This document shows, piece after piece, positions 15,738-23,670 of a stretch of 64,000 nucleotides of DNA; the first letter of the stretch is position 1, and each line of letters opens with the position of its first letter. Both the position numbers and the translations under genes were made by a program. Source of the stretch: Chloroflexota bacterium (lineage in GTDB: Bacteria > Chloroflexota > Anaerolineae > UBA4142); contig JACQYF010000001.1 in NCBI GenBank assembly GCA_016208315.1, positions 1 through 64,000 on the forward strand, given 5' to 3'. The notes below the pieces were generated by a model. The model saw only the letters and a list, made by a program, of their open reading frames with translations. It did no database searches and was not told where the DNA came from.

Positions 15738-17143
15738 AGCGGTTCGTTGTCTCGCGCAATAAGCAGATTATCAAACTTGGCCTGCTCTTCGATAAAGAGC
15801 AGTTGCAGATCCTTGATCGGCCCGTGGCGGTGTTTGGCGACGATTAGCTCCGCGATCTTGTCCGGCCATTCCTTGTGAGGATGCGCCGCTTGCCATTTTT
15901 CCAGAGTGGGATAGTACGTTTTCTCGCGGAAGATGAAGAGCACAACGTCGGCATCTTGCTCGATGCTGCCCGACTCGCGTAAATCCGCCAACTGCGGGCG
16001 GTGGTCTTGGCGCGATTCGACCGCGCGGGATAGCTGCGAGAGCGCGACGACCGGTACTTTTAGCTCGCGCGCCAATTCTTTCAACTGCCGCGAGATCTGC
16101 GAGATTTCCTGGACGCGATTTTCGATCCGGCCGCGCACGGTCATCAACTGGAGATAATCAATCACGACGAGATCCAGCCCGTACTCGGACTGGAGACGGC
16201 GCGCCTTGGCGCGAATTTCGAGCGGCGTCACGACCGCGCTGTCGTCAATGAAAATCTGGGTTTCCGAGAGCACGCCGGTGGCCTGCACCAGTTTGGGCCA
16301 TTCGTCGTCCCGAATCTTGCCGACGCGCAGGTTCTGCGAGTCAATCACCGCCATGCCCGCGACCAACCGCTGCACCAATTGCTCCGCCGACATCTCGAGA
16401 CTGAACAGCGCGACGCGTTTTTTCTTGGCGATGGCCGCGTGCTGGACGACGGACAGCGCGAACGAAGTCTTGCCCGAGCCGGGACGTCCCGCGACGATGA
16501 CGAGGTCGGACGGCTGAAAGCCGCCGAGCAGCCGGTCGAGGTCAATAAAACCGGTGGAGACGCCGAGGATTTCGCCTTGATGCTTTTGAACGTAATCCAG
16601 GCGATCAATGAACTGGTCTACGGCCACGCGCATGGGGATCATCTCGCGCGTCATCCGGCGCTGCGCGACGGAAAAGATGATCTCCTCCGCGCGATCAATC
16701 ACCGTGTCAATCTCTTCGGTCCCGTCGTAAGCCAAACCGGCGATCTCGCCGGAGGCGGAAATCAGACGCCGTAGCGTGGACGTCCGCTCGACGATTTGGG
16801 CATAGTGCTCGACGTGTACGGCGGTCGGCACCGCGTTGATGAGCGCGGTAATGTAGGCCGCGCCGCCCACGTCGCTCAGTTTGCTGCGGCGTTCCAGCTC
16901 GGCGACGATGGTCAAAAAGTCAATCGGCTCGCGGCGCTCGTGCAGCGCGTACGCCGCCTCAAAGATCCACGCGTGTTTTTCCAGATAGAAATCATCCGCG
17001 CGCGTGATAGGCGCGACCTTGATGATCGCGTCGGGGTCAATCAAGAGCGCGCCGAGGACGGCCTGTTCGGCTTCGAGATTGCTCGGCACCACCAAGGCGG
17101 TTTGAGTCGCTCTGTCAGACGTACCAGTGGTTCGGATGTCCAT
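15734..17143 (-). CDS. dnaB: Replicative DNA helicase DnaB
   Basis: 469 residues, normal for DnaB. The N-terminal domain starts PSNLEAEQAVLGALLID; the RecA-like motor has Walker A AGRPGSGKTS, FSLEMSAEQLVQR, the Walker B region LVVIDYLQLM, VVALSQLSRAVESR with QLADLRESGSIEQDADVV, and the arginine-finger-containing end ELIVAKHRHGP. It unwinds DNA ahead of the fork as a hexamer. It is the first primosome gene after the DUF151 gene and is coupled to the DnaD-like gene by a 4-nt overlap. Confidence 0.97.
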   Translation of the reverse strand: MDIRTTGTSDRATQTALVVPSNLEAEQAVLGALLIDPDAIIKVAPITRADDFYLEKHAWIFEAAYALHERREPIDFLTIVAELERRSKLSDVGGAAYITALINAVPTAVHVEHYAQIVERTSTLRRLISASGEIAGLAYDGTEEIDTVIDRAEEIIFSVAQRRMTREMIPMRVAVDQFIDRLDYVQKHQGEILGVSTGFIDLDRLLGGFQPSDLVIVAGRPGSGKTSFALSVVQHAAIAKKKRVALFSLEMSAEQLVQRLVAGMAVIDSQNLRVGKIRDDEWPKLVQATGVLSETQIFIDDSAVVTPLEIRAKARRLQSEYGLDLVVIDYLQLMTVRGRIENRVQEISQISRQLKELARELKVPVVALSQLSRAVESRQDHRPQLADLRESGSIEQDADVVLFIFREKTYYPTLEKWQAAHPHKEWPDKIAELIVAKHRHGPIKDLQLLFIEEQAKFDNLLIARDNEPL

Positions 17144-17154
17144 CCGTTGATCCG

Positions 17155-17193
17155 AAAAACCCGTCTTCGCGCCGACGGCGGAAAACGGGTTTT
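17155..17193 (-). terminator. Hairpin between the DUF151 gene and dnaB
   Basis: Minus strand: AAAACCCGTTTTCCGCC pairs with GGCGCGAAGACGGGTTTT, followed by a T run. It is positioned to end or attenuate transcription from the DUF151 gene before dnaB. Confidence 0.75.
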
Positions 17194-17202
17194 GAGAGGG
17201 GA

Positions 17203-17730
17203 TTAGTCGTTCTTGGGTTCGTCGCCGCTCTTGCCCAGGTCGTCGAGGTCGAGATCCTCGAGCAAGTCCTTAAAGGCCCCCAGCCGTTCGACCTCTTCGT
17301 CGGTGACCGCTTCCGCGCCGCTGCTGGGCCGGATGGCGGCTTTTTCCATCACTTCGGGCGAAACGTAGATCGGCACTTGGAAACGGACCGCCAGCGCGAT
17401 GGCATCGCTGGGGCGCGAATCCACTTCGACATGACGCTCGTTCAGTTGCATGACGATGCGGGCGTAAAAGGTATCTTCGCGCAAGTCGTTGACCACAATA
17501 TGGGAGGGCACGCCGCCGGCTTCGCGGATCATCGTTTTCATCAAGTCGTGCGTCAGCGGCCGCGCCACCTGGTTGCCTTGCAACGCGATCGTGATGGCGT
17601 CCGCCTCAAAGGGCCCGATCCAAATCGGCAAAAAGCGGTCGTCGCCATCCTTTAACACGACAATGCGATGCGGCGAGACCAGACTGACGCGAATGCTGTC
17701 AATCGAAACTTCAATCAAGTCTGAATTCAT
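17203..17730 (-). CDS. Bifunctional nuclease family protein (DUF151)
   Basis: 175 residues. The DUF151 domain spans residues 1-135: [32 protein letters not shown] and [20 protein letters not shown] are typical. The C-terminus is an acidic tail ([12 protein letters not shown]). Some members have DNase/RNase activity in vitro; the biological role is unclear. ATG 17730 is chosen because GGAGGAAG lies just upstream. It sits in front of the dnaB operon, separated by a hairpin. Confidence 0.9.
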   Translation of the reverse strand: MNSDLIEVSIDSIRVSLVSPHRIVVLKDGDDRFLPIWIGPFEADAITIALQGNQVARPLTHDLMKTMIREAGGVPSHIVVNDLREDTFYARIVMQLNERHVEVDSRPSDAIALAVRFQVPIYVSPEVMEKAAIRPSSGAEAVTDEEVERLGAFKDLLEDLDLDDLGKSGDEPKND

Positions 17731-17792
17731 CGTCTTCCTCCGCTTGAACACAGCGTTGGGTCGAACTGCTGCGCCTTGTCTCTTGGGAACGC

Positions 17793-17821
17793 ATTATACC
17801 ACAACCCACCGAGCGCAACAA
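17793..17821 (-). promoter_or_regulatory. Promoter of the DUF151-dnaB operon
   Basis: Minus strand TTGTTG (17816-17821), a 17-bp spacer and TATAAT (17793-17798). Confidence 0.7.
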
Positions 17822-17841
17822 CCGTTCGCACTTTGGCGTTA

Positions 17842-17969
17842 GGGCGCTGTCAAAGTCAGTTGTCATTTCGACGAGCGGGCTTTGCGAGGAGAAATCTCGC
17901 TATTGCGGCAAGAGATTTCTCGCAAAACCGGCTCGAAATGACAATGCAGCGCGACTTTGACAGCACCCT
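17842..17969. repeat. Nested composite palindrome, 128 bp
   Basis: Three concentric inverted repeats: outer GCTGTCAAAGTC / GACTTTGACAGC, middle TGTCATTTCGACGAG / CTCGAAATGACA, inner GAGAAATCTCGC / AGAGATTTCTCGC. It fills the gap between the divergent DUF151 and zinc-ribbon promoters. The concentric order suggests successive insertion of palindromes into the centre of older ones. Confidence 0.8.
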
Positions 17970-17972
17970 GCT

Positions 17973-18001
17973 TTGGCGTAATTCGCGGTTGATGCTATAA
18001 T
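17973..18001 (+). promoter_or_regulatory. Promoter of the zinc-ribbon gene
   Basis: TTGGCG (17973-17978), a 17-bp spacer and TATAAT (17996-18001). The ATG at 18032 has a GAGGGAG site. Confidence 0.7.
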
Positions 18002-18031
18002 AGCGCCGCAATTTTTTAGAGGGAGTTTGCA

Positions 18032-18526
18032 ATGCCTTTGCCTTTTGATCTGGGCCCGTTTGCGGCGATCCTGCAACTGTTCGTCGCGTTCTTCGGCGCG
18101 TACGTGCTCGCCGTCTGGATTAGTATGATCGTGTGGACCTTTCGCGATGTCCGTTCGCGCTCGCGCGATCTCTTCGCCCAATTGCTGTCGGTCATGCTCG
18201 TGGTCATCTTTAACATTCCGGGTATGCTGCTTTACTATTTGCTGCGCCCGCATGAAAAGCTCGCCGACAGTTACGAACGCGATCTTGCGGAAGAGGCGCT
18301 GCTGCAAGATATCGAAGACAAGCAGGCGTGCCCGGTCTGCCATCAAAAGATTCAGAGCGATTTTCTCTTTTGCCCCAACTGCCACACCAAGCTCAAACGC
18401 CAGTGCGACAACTGCCACAAGATTCTCAGTCTGCGCTGGACGCTTTGCCCCTTTTGCGGCGTAGGCGTGAGCGCCGCGATCCCCATCCCCGCTTCGATGC
18501 CGCCCGTCAGCCAACCCCTTCCGTAG
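18032..18526 (+). CDS. Membrane-anchored double zinc-ribbon protein
   Basis: 164 residues. Two N-terminal membrane helices (about 10-36 and 48-70) are followed by a cytosolic helix and two zinc ribbons: CPVCHQK and CPNCHTK, then CDNCHK and CPFCGVG. The cysteine spacing is that of double zinc-ribbon domains that bind Zn structurally and mediate protein or nucleic-acid contacts. Function unknown. The TAG stop codon is the first bases of a palindromic repeat, so the C-terminus (PPVSQPLP) may have been set by repeat insertion. Confidence 0.8.
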   Translation: MPLPFDLGPFAAILQLFVAFFGAYVLAVWISMIVWTFRDVRSRSRDLFAQLLSVMLVVIFNIPGMLLYYLLRPHEKLADSYERDLAEEALLQDIEDKQACPVCHQKIQSDFLFCPNCHTKLKRQCDNCHKILSLRWTLCPFCGVGVSAAIPIPASMPPVSQPLP

Positions 18527-18578
18527 GGCGCGTAGGGCAAGGCGGCACCTTCGGTGCCGAGCCAACTTGCCCTACTTG
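18524..18578. repeat. GTAGGGCAAG palindrome with TTCG loop
   Basis: GTAGGGCAAG ... CTTGCCCTAC arms enclose GGCACC-TTCG-GGTGCC. It begins at the TAG stop of the zinc-ribbon gene and could act as its terminator. Confidence 0.75.
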
Positions 18579-18607
18579 CGCGTCTCCCCGAGGCGCGGCG
18601 CTGCTTG

Positions 18608-18769
18608 TCAACAGCCCGGTTCGCCGTCGTGCCCGCAACACGTCTGCGCGCGCAAAACGCGGCGCGTCAGATTCCGAATCAGCATTTTGATCTTGGTCGG
18701 CAGCGGGTAGGGCGCATCCAGATTGGTGAGGAATTGTCCAAAGGATCGTCGCCGTGGCGCAGATTTCAT
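18608..18769 (-). CDS. Small conserved protein ending CCGHDGEPGC
   Basis: 53 residues. Basic, with FLTNLDAPYPLPTKIKMLIR in the middle and the C-terminus QTCCGHDGEPGC. The CCGxxGEPGC ending recurs, as far as I recall, in small proteins of Chloroflexota and related bacteria, often near metal-dependent regulators; the four Cys and His could bind metal or a cluster. ATG 18769 lies 5 nt after the stop of the DtxR-type gene with an AAGGA site, so it is cotranscribed. Function unknown. Confidence 0.7.
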   Translation of the reverse strand: MKSAPRRRSFGQFLTNLDAPYPLPTKIKMLIRNLTRRVLRAQTCCGHDGEPGC

Positions 18770-18774
18770 CGTCC

Positions 18775-19446
18775 TTACTCCGCGCGTTTGACCCACACGA
18801 AATTCGCAACCTCGCGGCTCATCGAAATCACGCGCTCGCCCAGTTTGAGGGTCAACGGACCGTGGAGCGGCGCAACTTCGGTCACGGTGAGCTTGGCGCC
18901 GGGCCTGATGCCGCGCGTGCCCAGGTAATTTAGCAGCTCGGCGACGTTCTCCGCGTATTCCGAGACGCGCATCACGACCGCGCTGTCGCCTTCTTTCACG
19001 CTGCTCAATTGACATGCCTGCCCATTCTTTCCCGCGACGCTCGAGACATTTCCCGGAATCGGGTTGCCGTGCGGACAGGTCGCGGGATAGCCCAGGTGCT
19101 TGTTCAACAACTCGGCCACCTCGTCCGACATGGCATGTTCAAGCTGGTGCGCCTCGGCATCCGATTTCGCCCAATCCAGCCCCAACTCATCGGTGAGCCA
19201 GCGTTCGACGACGCGATGCCGCCGCTGCAAGTGTTCGGCAATTCCTTGCCCTTTGGGCGTCAAGCGGATTTCTTTGTGGTCGTTGACTTTGACGAGGCCA
19301 TCGCGTACTAGGCGCTTGAGCGTGGCCGTAACGGTGGGGCGTGACACGTGGAGCGAGTCCGCCAGTCGCGCGCCAATCACGGGCTGAGCTTCAACTGCCA
19401 TCATATAAATCAATTCGAGGTAGGATTCTGCTGTAGGTGTCGTCAT
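18775..19446 (-). CDS. DtxR/IdeR/MntR family metal-dependent regulator
   Basis: 223 residues from ATG 19446 (GGGAGGC site upstream). Winged helix (AESYLELIYMMAVEAQPV, SRPTVTATLKRLVRDGLV), then the metal-binding dimerisation domain (ERWLTDELGLDWAKSDAEAH, LEHAMSDEVAELL, CPHGNPIP) and a C-terminal FeoA/SH3-like domain (SVKEGDSAVVMRVSE). Members repress metal-uptake genes when loaded with Fe2+ or Mn2+. It is divergent from a PhnDCE-type transporter whose promoter carries a TTAG-N6-CTAA inverted repeat, a likely operator. Which metal is sensed cannot be read from the sequence with certainty. Confidence 0.92.
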   Translation of the reverse strand: MTTPTAESYLELIYMMAVEAQPVIGARLADSLHVSRPTVTATLKRLVRDGLVKVNDHKEIRLTPKGQGIAEHLQRRHRVVERWLTDELGLDWAKSDAEAHQLEHAMSDEVAELLNKHLGYPATCPHGNPIPGNVSSVAGKNGQACQLSSVKEGDSAVVMRVSEYAENVAELLNYLGTRGIRPGAKLTVTEVAPLHGPLTLKLGERVISMSREVANFVWVKRAE

Positions 19447-19494
19447 CGTTGCCTCCCGCGCCAATCCGCAAAAAAAACACAAGAAATTTGTATA

Positions 19495-19525
19495 TTGACA
19501 AGCTCGGCGTATTAGTGTATGCTAA
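19495..19525 (+). promoter_or_regulatory. Promoter of the PhnDCE-type operon with DtxR-like operator
   Basis: TTGACA (19495-19500), a 17-bp spacer and TATGCT (19518-19523). The inverted repeat TTAG-N6-CTAA (19512-19525) covers the -10 element and resembles the DtxR consensus half-sites. Binding of the divergent DtxR-type regulator here would block transcription. Confidence 0.65.
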
Positions 19526-19585
19526 CAACGAAGGTTTACATCACCTTACTCACACTGTCGCCGCCTTCCGATTATACTTGACAAC

Positions 19586-19605
19586 CGCGTCTCTGTAAAG
19601 ACGCG
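19586..19605 (+). promoter_or_regulatory. Leader hairpin next to the phnD ribosome site
   Basis: CGCGTCT / AGACGCG stem with a 6-nt loop ending 2 nt before the GAGGAGG ribosome site of the GTG 19619 start. It may shape translation initiation; no known riboswitch is recognised. Confidence 0.45.
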
Positions 19606-19618
19606 TGAGGAGGCAACC

Positions 19619-20563
19619 GTGTTCAAGCGACTGGTTCTACCGGCCCTGTTCCTCGGCCTCACGATATTTGTCGCGGCGTGCAGCGCCGCGCCCGCGCGTC
19701 CCAAAGAACGTGTCGTCGTCGCGATCCAACCCACCCTCGCGGCTACCGAGATGTTGGAAAAAGCCAAGCCGCTGGAGCAATTCCTCGAACAAAAACTGGG
19801 CGGCGATATTGATGTCGAGATTTACGTCCCGTTGAGCCAGGCCGGCGTCATCGAAGCGCTGCGATTCGGTCAGGCGCACGTCGCCTTTATGGGCGCGTGG
19901 CCCGCGTACCTCGCGGTGGATCTGGCCGGCGCGGAGCTGGCCCTGGCCGAAGTGAGACAAGTTCTGGTAGACGACAAGTTGACTGACGCCACCTATTACT
20001 TCTCCTACTGGGTCGTTCCGAAAGACAGCCCTTATCAATCACTCGGCGACCTGCGCGGCAAACGCGCGTGCTTCCCCAGCCCTATTTCGACGTCCGGCTA
20101 TGTCGCGCCCGTAGGACGCTTGATCGAACTCGGTCTCTTGTCCAAGCCGGAGAAAAGCGAAGCCGATCCCAAAACCGTATTTGCCGACGTGCGTTTCGGC
20201 GGCGGTTACGCCCAATGCTGGGAGGCGCTCAAAGCAGGACAGTCGGACGTGACGGTCATTGCCGGCGATGTGCCTGAAAAACTCTACAAAGAAGTGCTGG
20301 CGAACACGCGCGTTTTAGAAAAGCAAGGGCCGATTCCCTCGCACGGCGTCGTGCTCAGCAAGGATCTCAAAGAGCCGCTGCGCGCGCGAGTCGTCGAAGC
20401 GATTGCGGCCCTCGGCGCGCCCGAGCAGCGCGATTTGATGCGCGCGTTCATTTCGAGCATCTTCGTCGGTTTTCAAAAATCGTCCGCGGACAGCCATCTT
20501 GCCGCCTTGAAGAAATACTTGCAGGGCGCGGGCCTGGTCTATACGGAACGGGTAGGCCGCTGA
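19619..20563 (+). CDS. phnD: PhnD-family ABC transporter substrate-binding lipoprotein
   Basis: 314 residues from GTG 19619 (GAGGAGG site). Lipoprotein signal with lipobox VAAC, then the PhnD fold: VVVAIQPTLAATEMLEKAKP, EALRFGQAHVAFMGAWPAYL, SPYQSLGDLRGKRACFPSPI with STSGYVAP, and a late SHGVVLSKDL. The family binds phosphonate, phosphite or phosphate, but the fold is also used for other ligands. Control by a DtxR-type regulator suggests the real substrate may be a metal or metal complex. First gene of a three-gene transporter operon. Confidence 0.85.
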   Translation: MFKRLVLPALFLGLTIFVAACSAAPARPKERVVVAIQPTLAATEMLEKAKPLEQFLEQKLGGDIDVEIYVPLSQAGVIEALRFGQAHVAFMGAWPAYLAVDLAGAELALAEVRQVLVDDKLTDATYYFSYWVVPKDSPYQSLGDLRGKRACFPSPISTSGYVAPVGRLIELGLLSKPEKSEADPKTVFADVRFGGGYAQCWEALKAGQSDVTVIAGDVPEKLYKEVLANTRVLEKQGPIPSHGVVLSKDLKEPLRARVVEAIAALGAPEQRDLMRAFISSIFVGFQKSSADSHLAALKKYLQGAGLVYTERVGR

Positions 20564-21291
20564 TGGTTACGTGTAAAGCTGAGGGAATTTGGTTTGCCTA
20601 TAACGAGCCGCGCTGGATCTTGAGAGGCGTCAGCCTGCATGTACCCGAAGGCGCGTTCCTCGCGATCGTCGGGCCTTCCGGGTCCGGTAAGACCACGCTC
20701 ATCAAAGTCCTCGCCGGGCTGCTCAAGCCGCAGCGCGGCAGCGTGGTCCTATTCGGGCAATCGGCGTGCAACGGCGTGGATACGCAACTCCGCCGCCAAA
20801 TCGGCTATATCCCCCAACAATTGGGCTTGGTGCGCGGGATCACCGCGTTGGAAAACGTGCTGCTCGGCGCGCTGGGCCGCATGCCGGGCGTCGGCCCGCT
20901 CTTGGGCGTATTCCCCAAGGAGCAGGTCGAACGCGCCTTTGAGTATCTCGCGTTTCTCGGAATCGAGCACAAGGCGCACGAAAAGGTCTATTGTCTTTCC
21001 GGCGGCGAAAGACAGCGCGTCGCGATCGCGCGGACGCTCTTGCAGAAGCCGAAAATTGTTTTCGCCGACGAATTCGTTTCCGACCTCGACCTGCCGCGCG
21101 CCGCGCAAATCCTTCACGCGATGCGCGAGCTGGGGCGGCGCGAGGGCGTGGCTTTTGTAATCAATCTGCACGAAATCTCTCTGGTGCAGGAAATGGGCGA
21201 GCAGGTCATTGTGTTGAAGGATGGCGATCTGCTTCGGCCCGAGCCGGCGCAGCCGATGACGTTTGCCTTCGCCCGCGAGGTGCTGGCGTGA
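20563..21291 (+). CDS. phnC: PhnC-type ABC transporter ATP-binding protein
   Basis: 242 residues. Walker [11 protein letters not shown]-loop YIPQQLGLV, signature [13 protein letters not shown], Walker B KIVFADEF and a switch-region His (NLHEISL) are all present. The normally acidic residue after the Walker B Asp is kept (DEF). ATG 20563 overlaps the phnD stop (TGATG). It powers the PhnDCE-type importer. Confidence 0.92.
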   Translation: MVTCKAEGIWFAYNEPRWILRGVSLHVPEGAFLAIVGPSGSGKTTLIKVLAGLLKPQRGSVVLFGQSACNGVDTQLRRQIGYIPQQLGLVRGITALENVLLGALGRMPGVGPLLGVFPKEQVERAFEYLAFLGIEHKAHEKVYCLSGGERQRVAIARTLLQKPKIVFADEFVSDLDLPRAAQILHAMRELGRREGVAFVINLHEISLVQEMGEQVIVLKDGDLLRPEPAQPMTFAFAREVLA

Positions 21292-22079
21292 AAGCCGAAC
21301 GCGTTTCCGGCAACATGCTGCTCAACCGCGACCTTGTCGGCGGCGCAGCGCTGCTTGCCATCTTGGCCCTAGTGCTCGGCCAATTGGGCTTGTTCGACGG
21401 GGCGCGCCTTGCCAAGGGTCTGTCGAACCTCGTCATCTTTGTTCAGGGGACCATGCCGCCCGATCAGGATGTCTTGCCCATCGCGGCGATGGCGTTGCTC
21501 GAAACGGTCGAGATGGCTTTTGCGGGCAGTCTCCTGGGGTTTTTCCTCGCGCTCCCGCTCGGCTTTTTGGGTGCGCGTACCTTGTCGCCCGCGCCGGTCG
21601 TGATCGTCATTCGCTTTGTGATCGGCGCGATCCGCACCATCCCCTCGCTGTTGTGGGCGGTCGTGTTCGTCATCGTCGTAGGGCTGGGGCCGCTGGCGGG
21701 CACGCTGGCGCTTGCGTTGTACACGCTGGGCTATCTAGCAAAACTTTACGCCGAGTTCTTTGAGGGCGTGGACCCGGAGATTCTGGAGGCGGTCCGCGGC
21801 GTAGGCGCGCGGCCGTGGCATCTGGCGCGTTTCGTCGTTTGGCCCGAGAGCGCCAATCACGTGCTGAGCCAACTGCTGTTCATGCTGGAATACAACATCC
21901 GCGCCTCGGCGATTCTCGGTTTTGTCGGCGCGGGCGGGATTGGCCTGTATCTGAACGTCTACATCAACACGCTGGCTTATCCGCGCGTTGCCACAATTCT
22001 GCTCTTGATCCTCGTGCTGGTGCTGGCGATGGACGTCATCAGCACCAAGGTCCGCAAGCGATATTTGTTGAATGCGTAG
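21288..22079 (+). CDS. phnE: PhnE-type ABC transporter permease
   Basis: 263 residues from GTG 21288, which overlaps the PhnC stop (GTGA). Five to six membrane helices with the binding-protein-dependent transport signature: ETVEMAFAGSLLGFFLALPLG and the EAA-like loop EILEAVRGVGARPWHLARFV. The tail (FVGAGGIGLYLNVYINTLAY) is typical of PhnE. The TAG stop codon is provided by the GTAGGGGC palindrome that follows. Confidence 0.9.
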   Translation: MKAERVSGNMLLNRDLVGGAALLAILALVLGQLGLFDGARLAKGLSNLVIFVQGTMPPDQDVLPIAAMALLETVEMAFAGSLLGFFLALPLGFLGARTLSPAPVVIVIRFVIGAIRTIPSLLWAVVFVIVVGLGPLAGTLALALYTLGYLAKLYAEFFEGVDPEILEAVRGVGARPWHLARFVVWPESANHVLSQLLFMLEYNIRASAILGFVGAGGIGLYLNVYINTLAYPRVATILLLILVLVLAMDVISTKVRKRYLLNA

Positions 22080-22147
22080 GGGCGGGGTTACCCCGCCCTT
22101 TCTTCGTGCATCGGGCAACCAAACAGGGCGGGGAGACCCCGCCCCTA
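22077..22147. repeat. GTAGGGGCGGGG palindrome that supplies stop codons to two convergent genes
   Basis: Ends TAGGGGCGGGGTTACCCCG and its mirror CGGGGAGACCCCGCCCCTA around a central spacer. TAG at the left end stops the permease (22077-22079) and TAG on the minus strand at the right end stops the GAF-ANTAR gene (22145-22147). Confidence 0.9.
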
Positions 22148-22852
22148 CACCCCTTCCGCGAGAATGATCGCCTCGGCAATTTCGCGCATGGCTCGGCGGG
22201 CGGTGCGCGCCTGCTGCTGGATGCGCGCGAATGCCTCTTGTTCCCCGATGCTGTGGCGCTTCATCAAAATCCCCTTGGCTCGCTCGACCAATTTGCGCGT
22301 CTCGAGCGCTTCTTTTAACCCGCCGATTTCTTCATAGAGGAGAGCTTTTTCCAACTCGCCGGCCGCCACGTCGGCGATAATGGACAGCAGCTCGATCTCG
22401 TCGGAGGAATATTCGCGTCCCTCGCGCGTCTGGACGTTGACTGCGCCAATCACCTTGCCGCGCGAGATAAGGGGCACCGCGAGGAGCGACTGGAACATTT
22501 TCTCTTTCGTTTCGGGGAGATACTTGAAATGCGGATCGCGGGACGCTTGACTCGCCGCGACCGGCTTGCCGATTTTCGCCGCGTGGCCGGTCAGCCCTTC
22601 GCCGAACTTGAGGTGGGCGTGCCCCACGGCTTGCGGGGCGAGACCCGTCGTGGCCTTGAGCACCAGGTACTCGCCGCCGTCGTCGAGCAAGTAGATCGAA
22701 CAGGAATCCACGTCCATGGCACGCGCCGTCTTGCGGGTAATGAGCGCCAGGATTTGGTCGAGCGACCAGGCCGCGCTGATCGCGCGCGTGATCTCGCGCA
22801 GCGCCGAGAGTTGGGCCTGGTATTTTTTGGTGAGCGAATCGCTTGCTGTCAT
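22145..22852 (-). CDS. GAF-ANTAR regulator (RNA-binding antiterminator type)
   Basis: 235 residues. A GAF domain (about 15-165; SLDQILALITRKTARAMDVD, FGEGLTGHAAKIGKPVA, SLLAVPLISRGKVIGAVNV) joined to an ANTAR domain (about 175-232; ALETRKLVERAKGILMKRH, EAFARIQQQARTARRAMREI). ANTAR domains bind paired RNA hairpins to prevent transcription termination; the GAF domain senses a small molecule or redox signal. Promoter -10 ends 8 nt before ATG, so the mRNA is likely leaderless. Its RNA targets are not identified. Confidence 0.9.
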   Translation of the reverse strand: MTASDSLTKKYQAQLSALREITRAISAAWSLDQILALITRKTARAMDVDSCSIYLLDDGGEYLVLKATTGLAPQAVGHAHLKFGEGLTGHAAKIGKPVAASQASRDPHFKYLPETKEKMFQSLLAVPLISRGKVIGAVNVQTREGREYSSDEIELLSIIADVAAGELEKALLYEEIGGLKEALETRKLVERAKGILMKRHSIGEQEAFARIQQQARTARRAMREIAEAIILAEGV

Positions 22853-22860
22853 GGTTTGGG

Positions 22861-22889
22861 ATTATAGGGTCAATTGGTCGCCTAGTCAA
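22861..22889 (-). promoter_or_regulatory. Promoter of the GAF-ANTAR gene, likely leaderless
   Basis: Minus strand TTGACT (22884-22889), a 17-bp spacer and TATAAT (22861-22866). Only 8 nt separate TATAAT from ATG 22852, so transcription would begin at or next to the start codon. Confidence 0.75.
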
Positions 22890-22902
22890 TTTGTTTACCC
22901 TA

Positions 22903-22931
22903 TTGCATCGTAACCGAACATCTGTTATAAT
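22903..22931 (+). promoter_or_regulatory. Promoter of the DUF4013 gene
   Basis: TTGCAT (22903-22908), a 17-bp spacer and TATAAT (22926-22931). The ATG at 22972 has a GGAGG site. Confidence 0.75.
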
Positions 22932-22971
22932 TTGAGCGTACTCACAAATCCCCATATTTGTTGGAGGCACC

Positions 22972-23670
22972 ATGGACATCGGAAGGTCGTTTTCGTATGT
23001 CTTTGAGGACCAACAATGGCTCAAGAAGGTCCTCATTGGCGGGATCATCAATCTCATTCCGATCGTTAACTTTGCCGCGACCGGCTATTGGTTGGAACAG
23101 ACCAAGCGGGTCTACAACGATCAAACTCTCCCCCTCCCCGAGTGGGACAATTTTGGCGGCTATTTCATGAAGGGCCTGATGACCTTCGTCGCCACGTTCG
23201 TGTATTCCCTGCCGGCGATCTTGATCTATTGTTGCGCCTTTATTCTGCCGGCCGTGCTCGTGAGTTCCGGGTCAACCGGCAGCGGCAGCAGCCAGCAGAA
23301 TGGCCCCTTGGCCAGCTTGGCGCCGATCCTGGCGATCTGTGGGATTTGTCTGCTTTTGCTCTACGTGCTCGCGCTCTTGGTCTTTGTCCCGGCCCTCATG
23401 ATTCGCTATGCGACCACCGACCAGTTCGGCGCCTTTTTCCAATTTGGGCCCGCGTGGCAGTTGATTAGCGCGAACATCGGCAGCTACGTCACGGCACTCG
23501 TCGTATTTGTGATCGCCGCGATGGTCGCCGGCTTGGTCGGCAGTATCGCTTGCGGGATTGGCGCCGCCTTTACCGGCTTTTGGGCGACCCTGGTGGGGGC
23601 GTATCTCTTCGGCAGCTTTGCGCGCGGTACCGCCGCGGCAATGCCCCCGGCGTACTCGACCGGGATGTAA
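22972..23670 (+). CDS. DUF4013 membrane protein
   Basis: 232 residues. Begins with the family signature IGRSFSYVFEDQQWLKKVLIGG and INLIPIVNFAATGYWLEQ, followed by YNDQTLPLPEW, then about five membrane helices and a Gly/Ser-rich loop (SSGSTGSGSSQQNGP). DUF4013 proteins are common in Chloroflexota, archaea and Firmicutes; the function is not known. Followed by another small membrane protein gene and ssb on the same strand. Confidence 0.85.
   Translation: MDIGRSFSYVFEDQQWLKKVLIGGIINLIPIVNFAATGYWLEQTKRVYNDQTLPLPEWDNFGGYFMKGLMTFVATFVYSLPAILIYCCAFILPAVLVSSGSTGSGSSQQNGPLASLAPILAICGICLLLLYVLALLVFVPALMIRYATTDQFGAFFQFGPAWQLISANIGSYVTALVVFVIAAMVAGLVGSIACGIGAAFTGFWATLVGAYLFGSFARGTAAAMPPAYSTGM

Noticed and set aside
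17957-18001. TTGACA at 17957-17962 as -35 of the zinc-ribbon gene
   Set aside because: Spacing to TATAAT is 33 bp; TTGGCG at 17973-17978 with a 17-bp spacer fits better.
19619-22079. Firm assignment as a phosphonate importer
   Set aside because: No C-P lyase or phosphonatase genes nearby and the operon is apparently controlled by a DtxR-type regulator; only the PhnDCE family is claimed.
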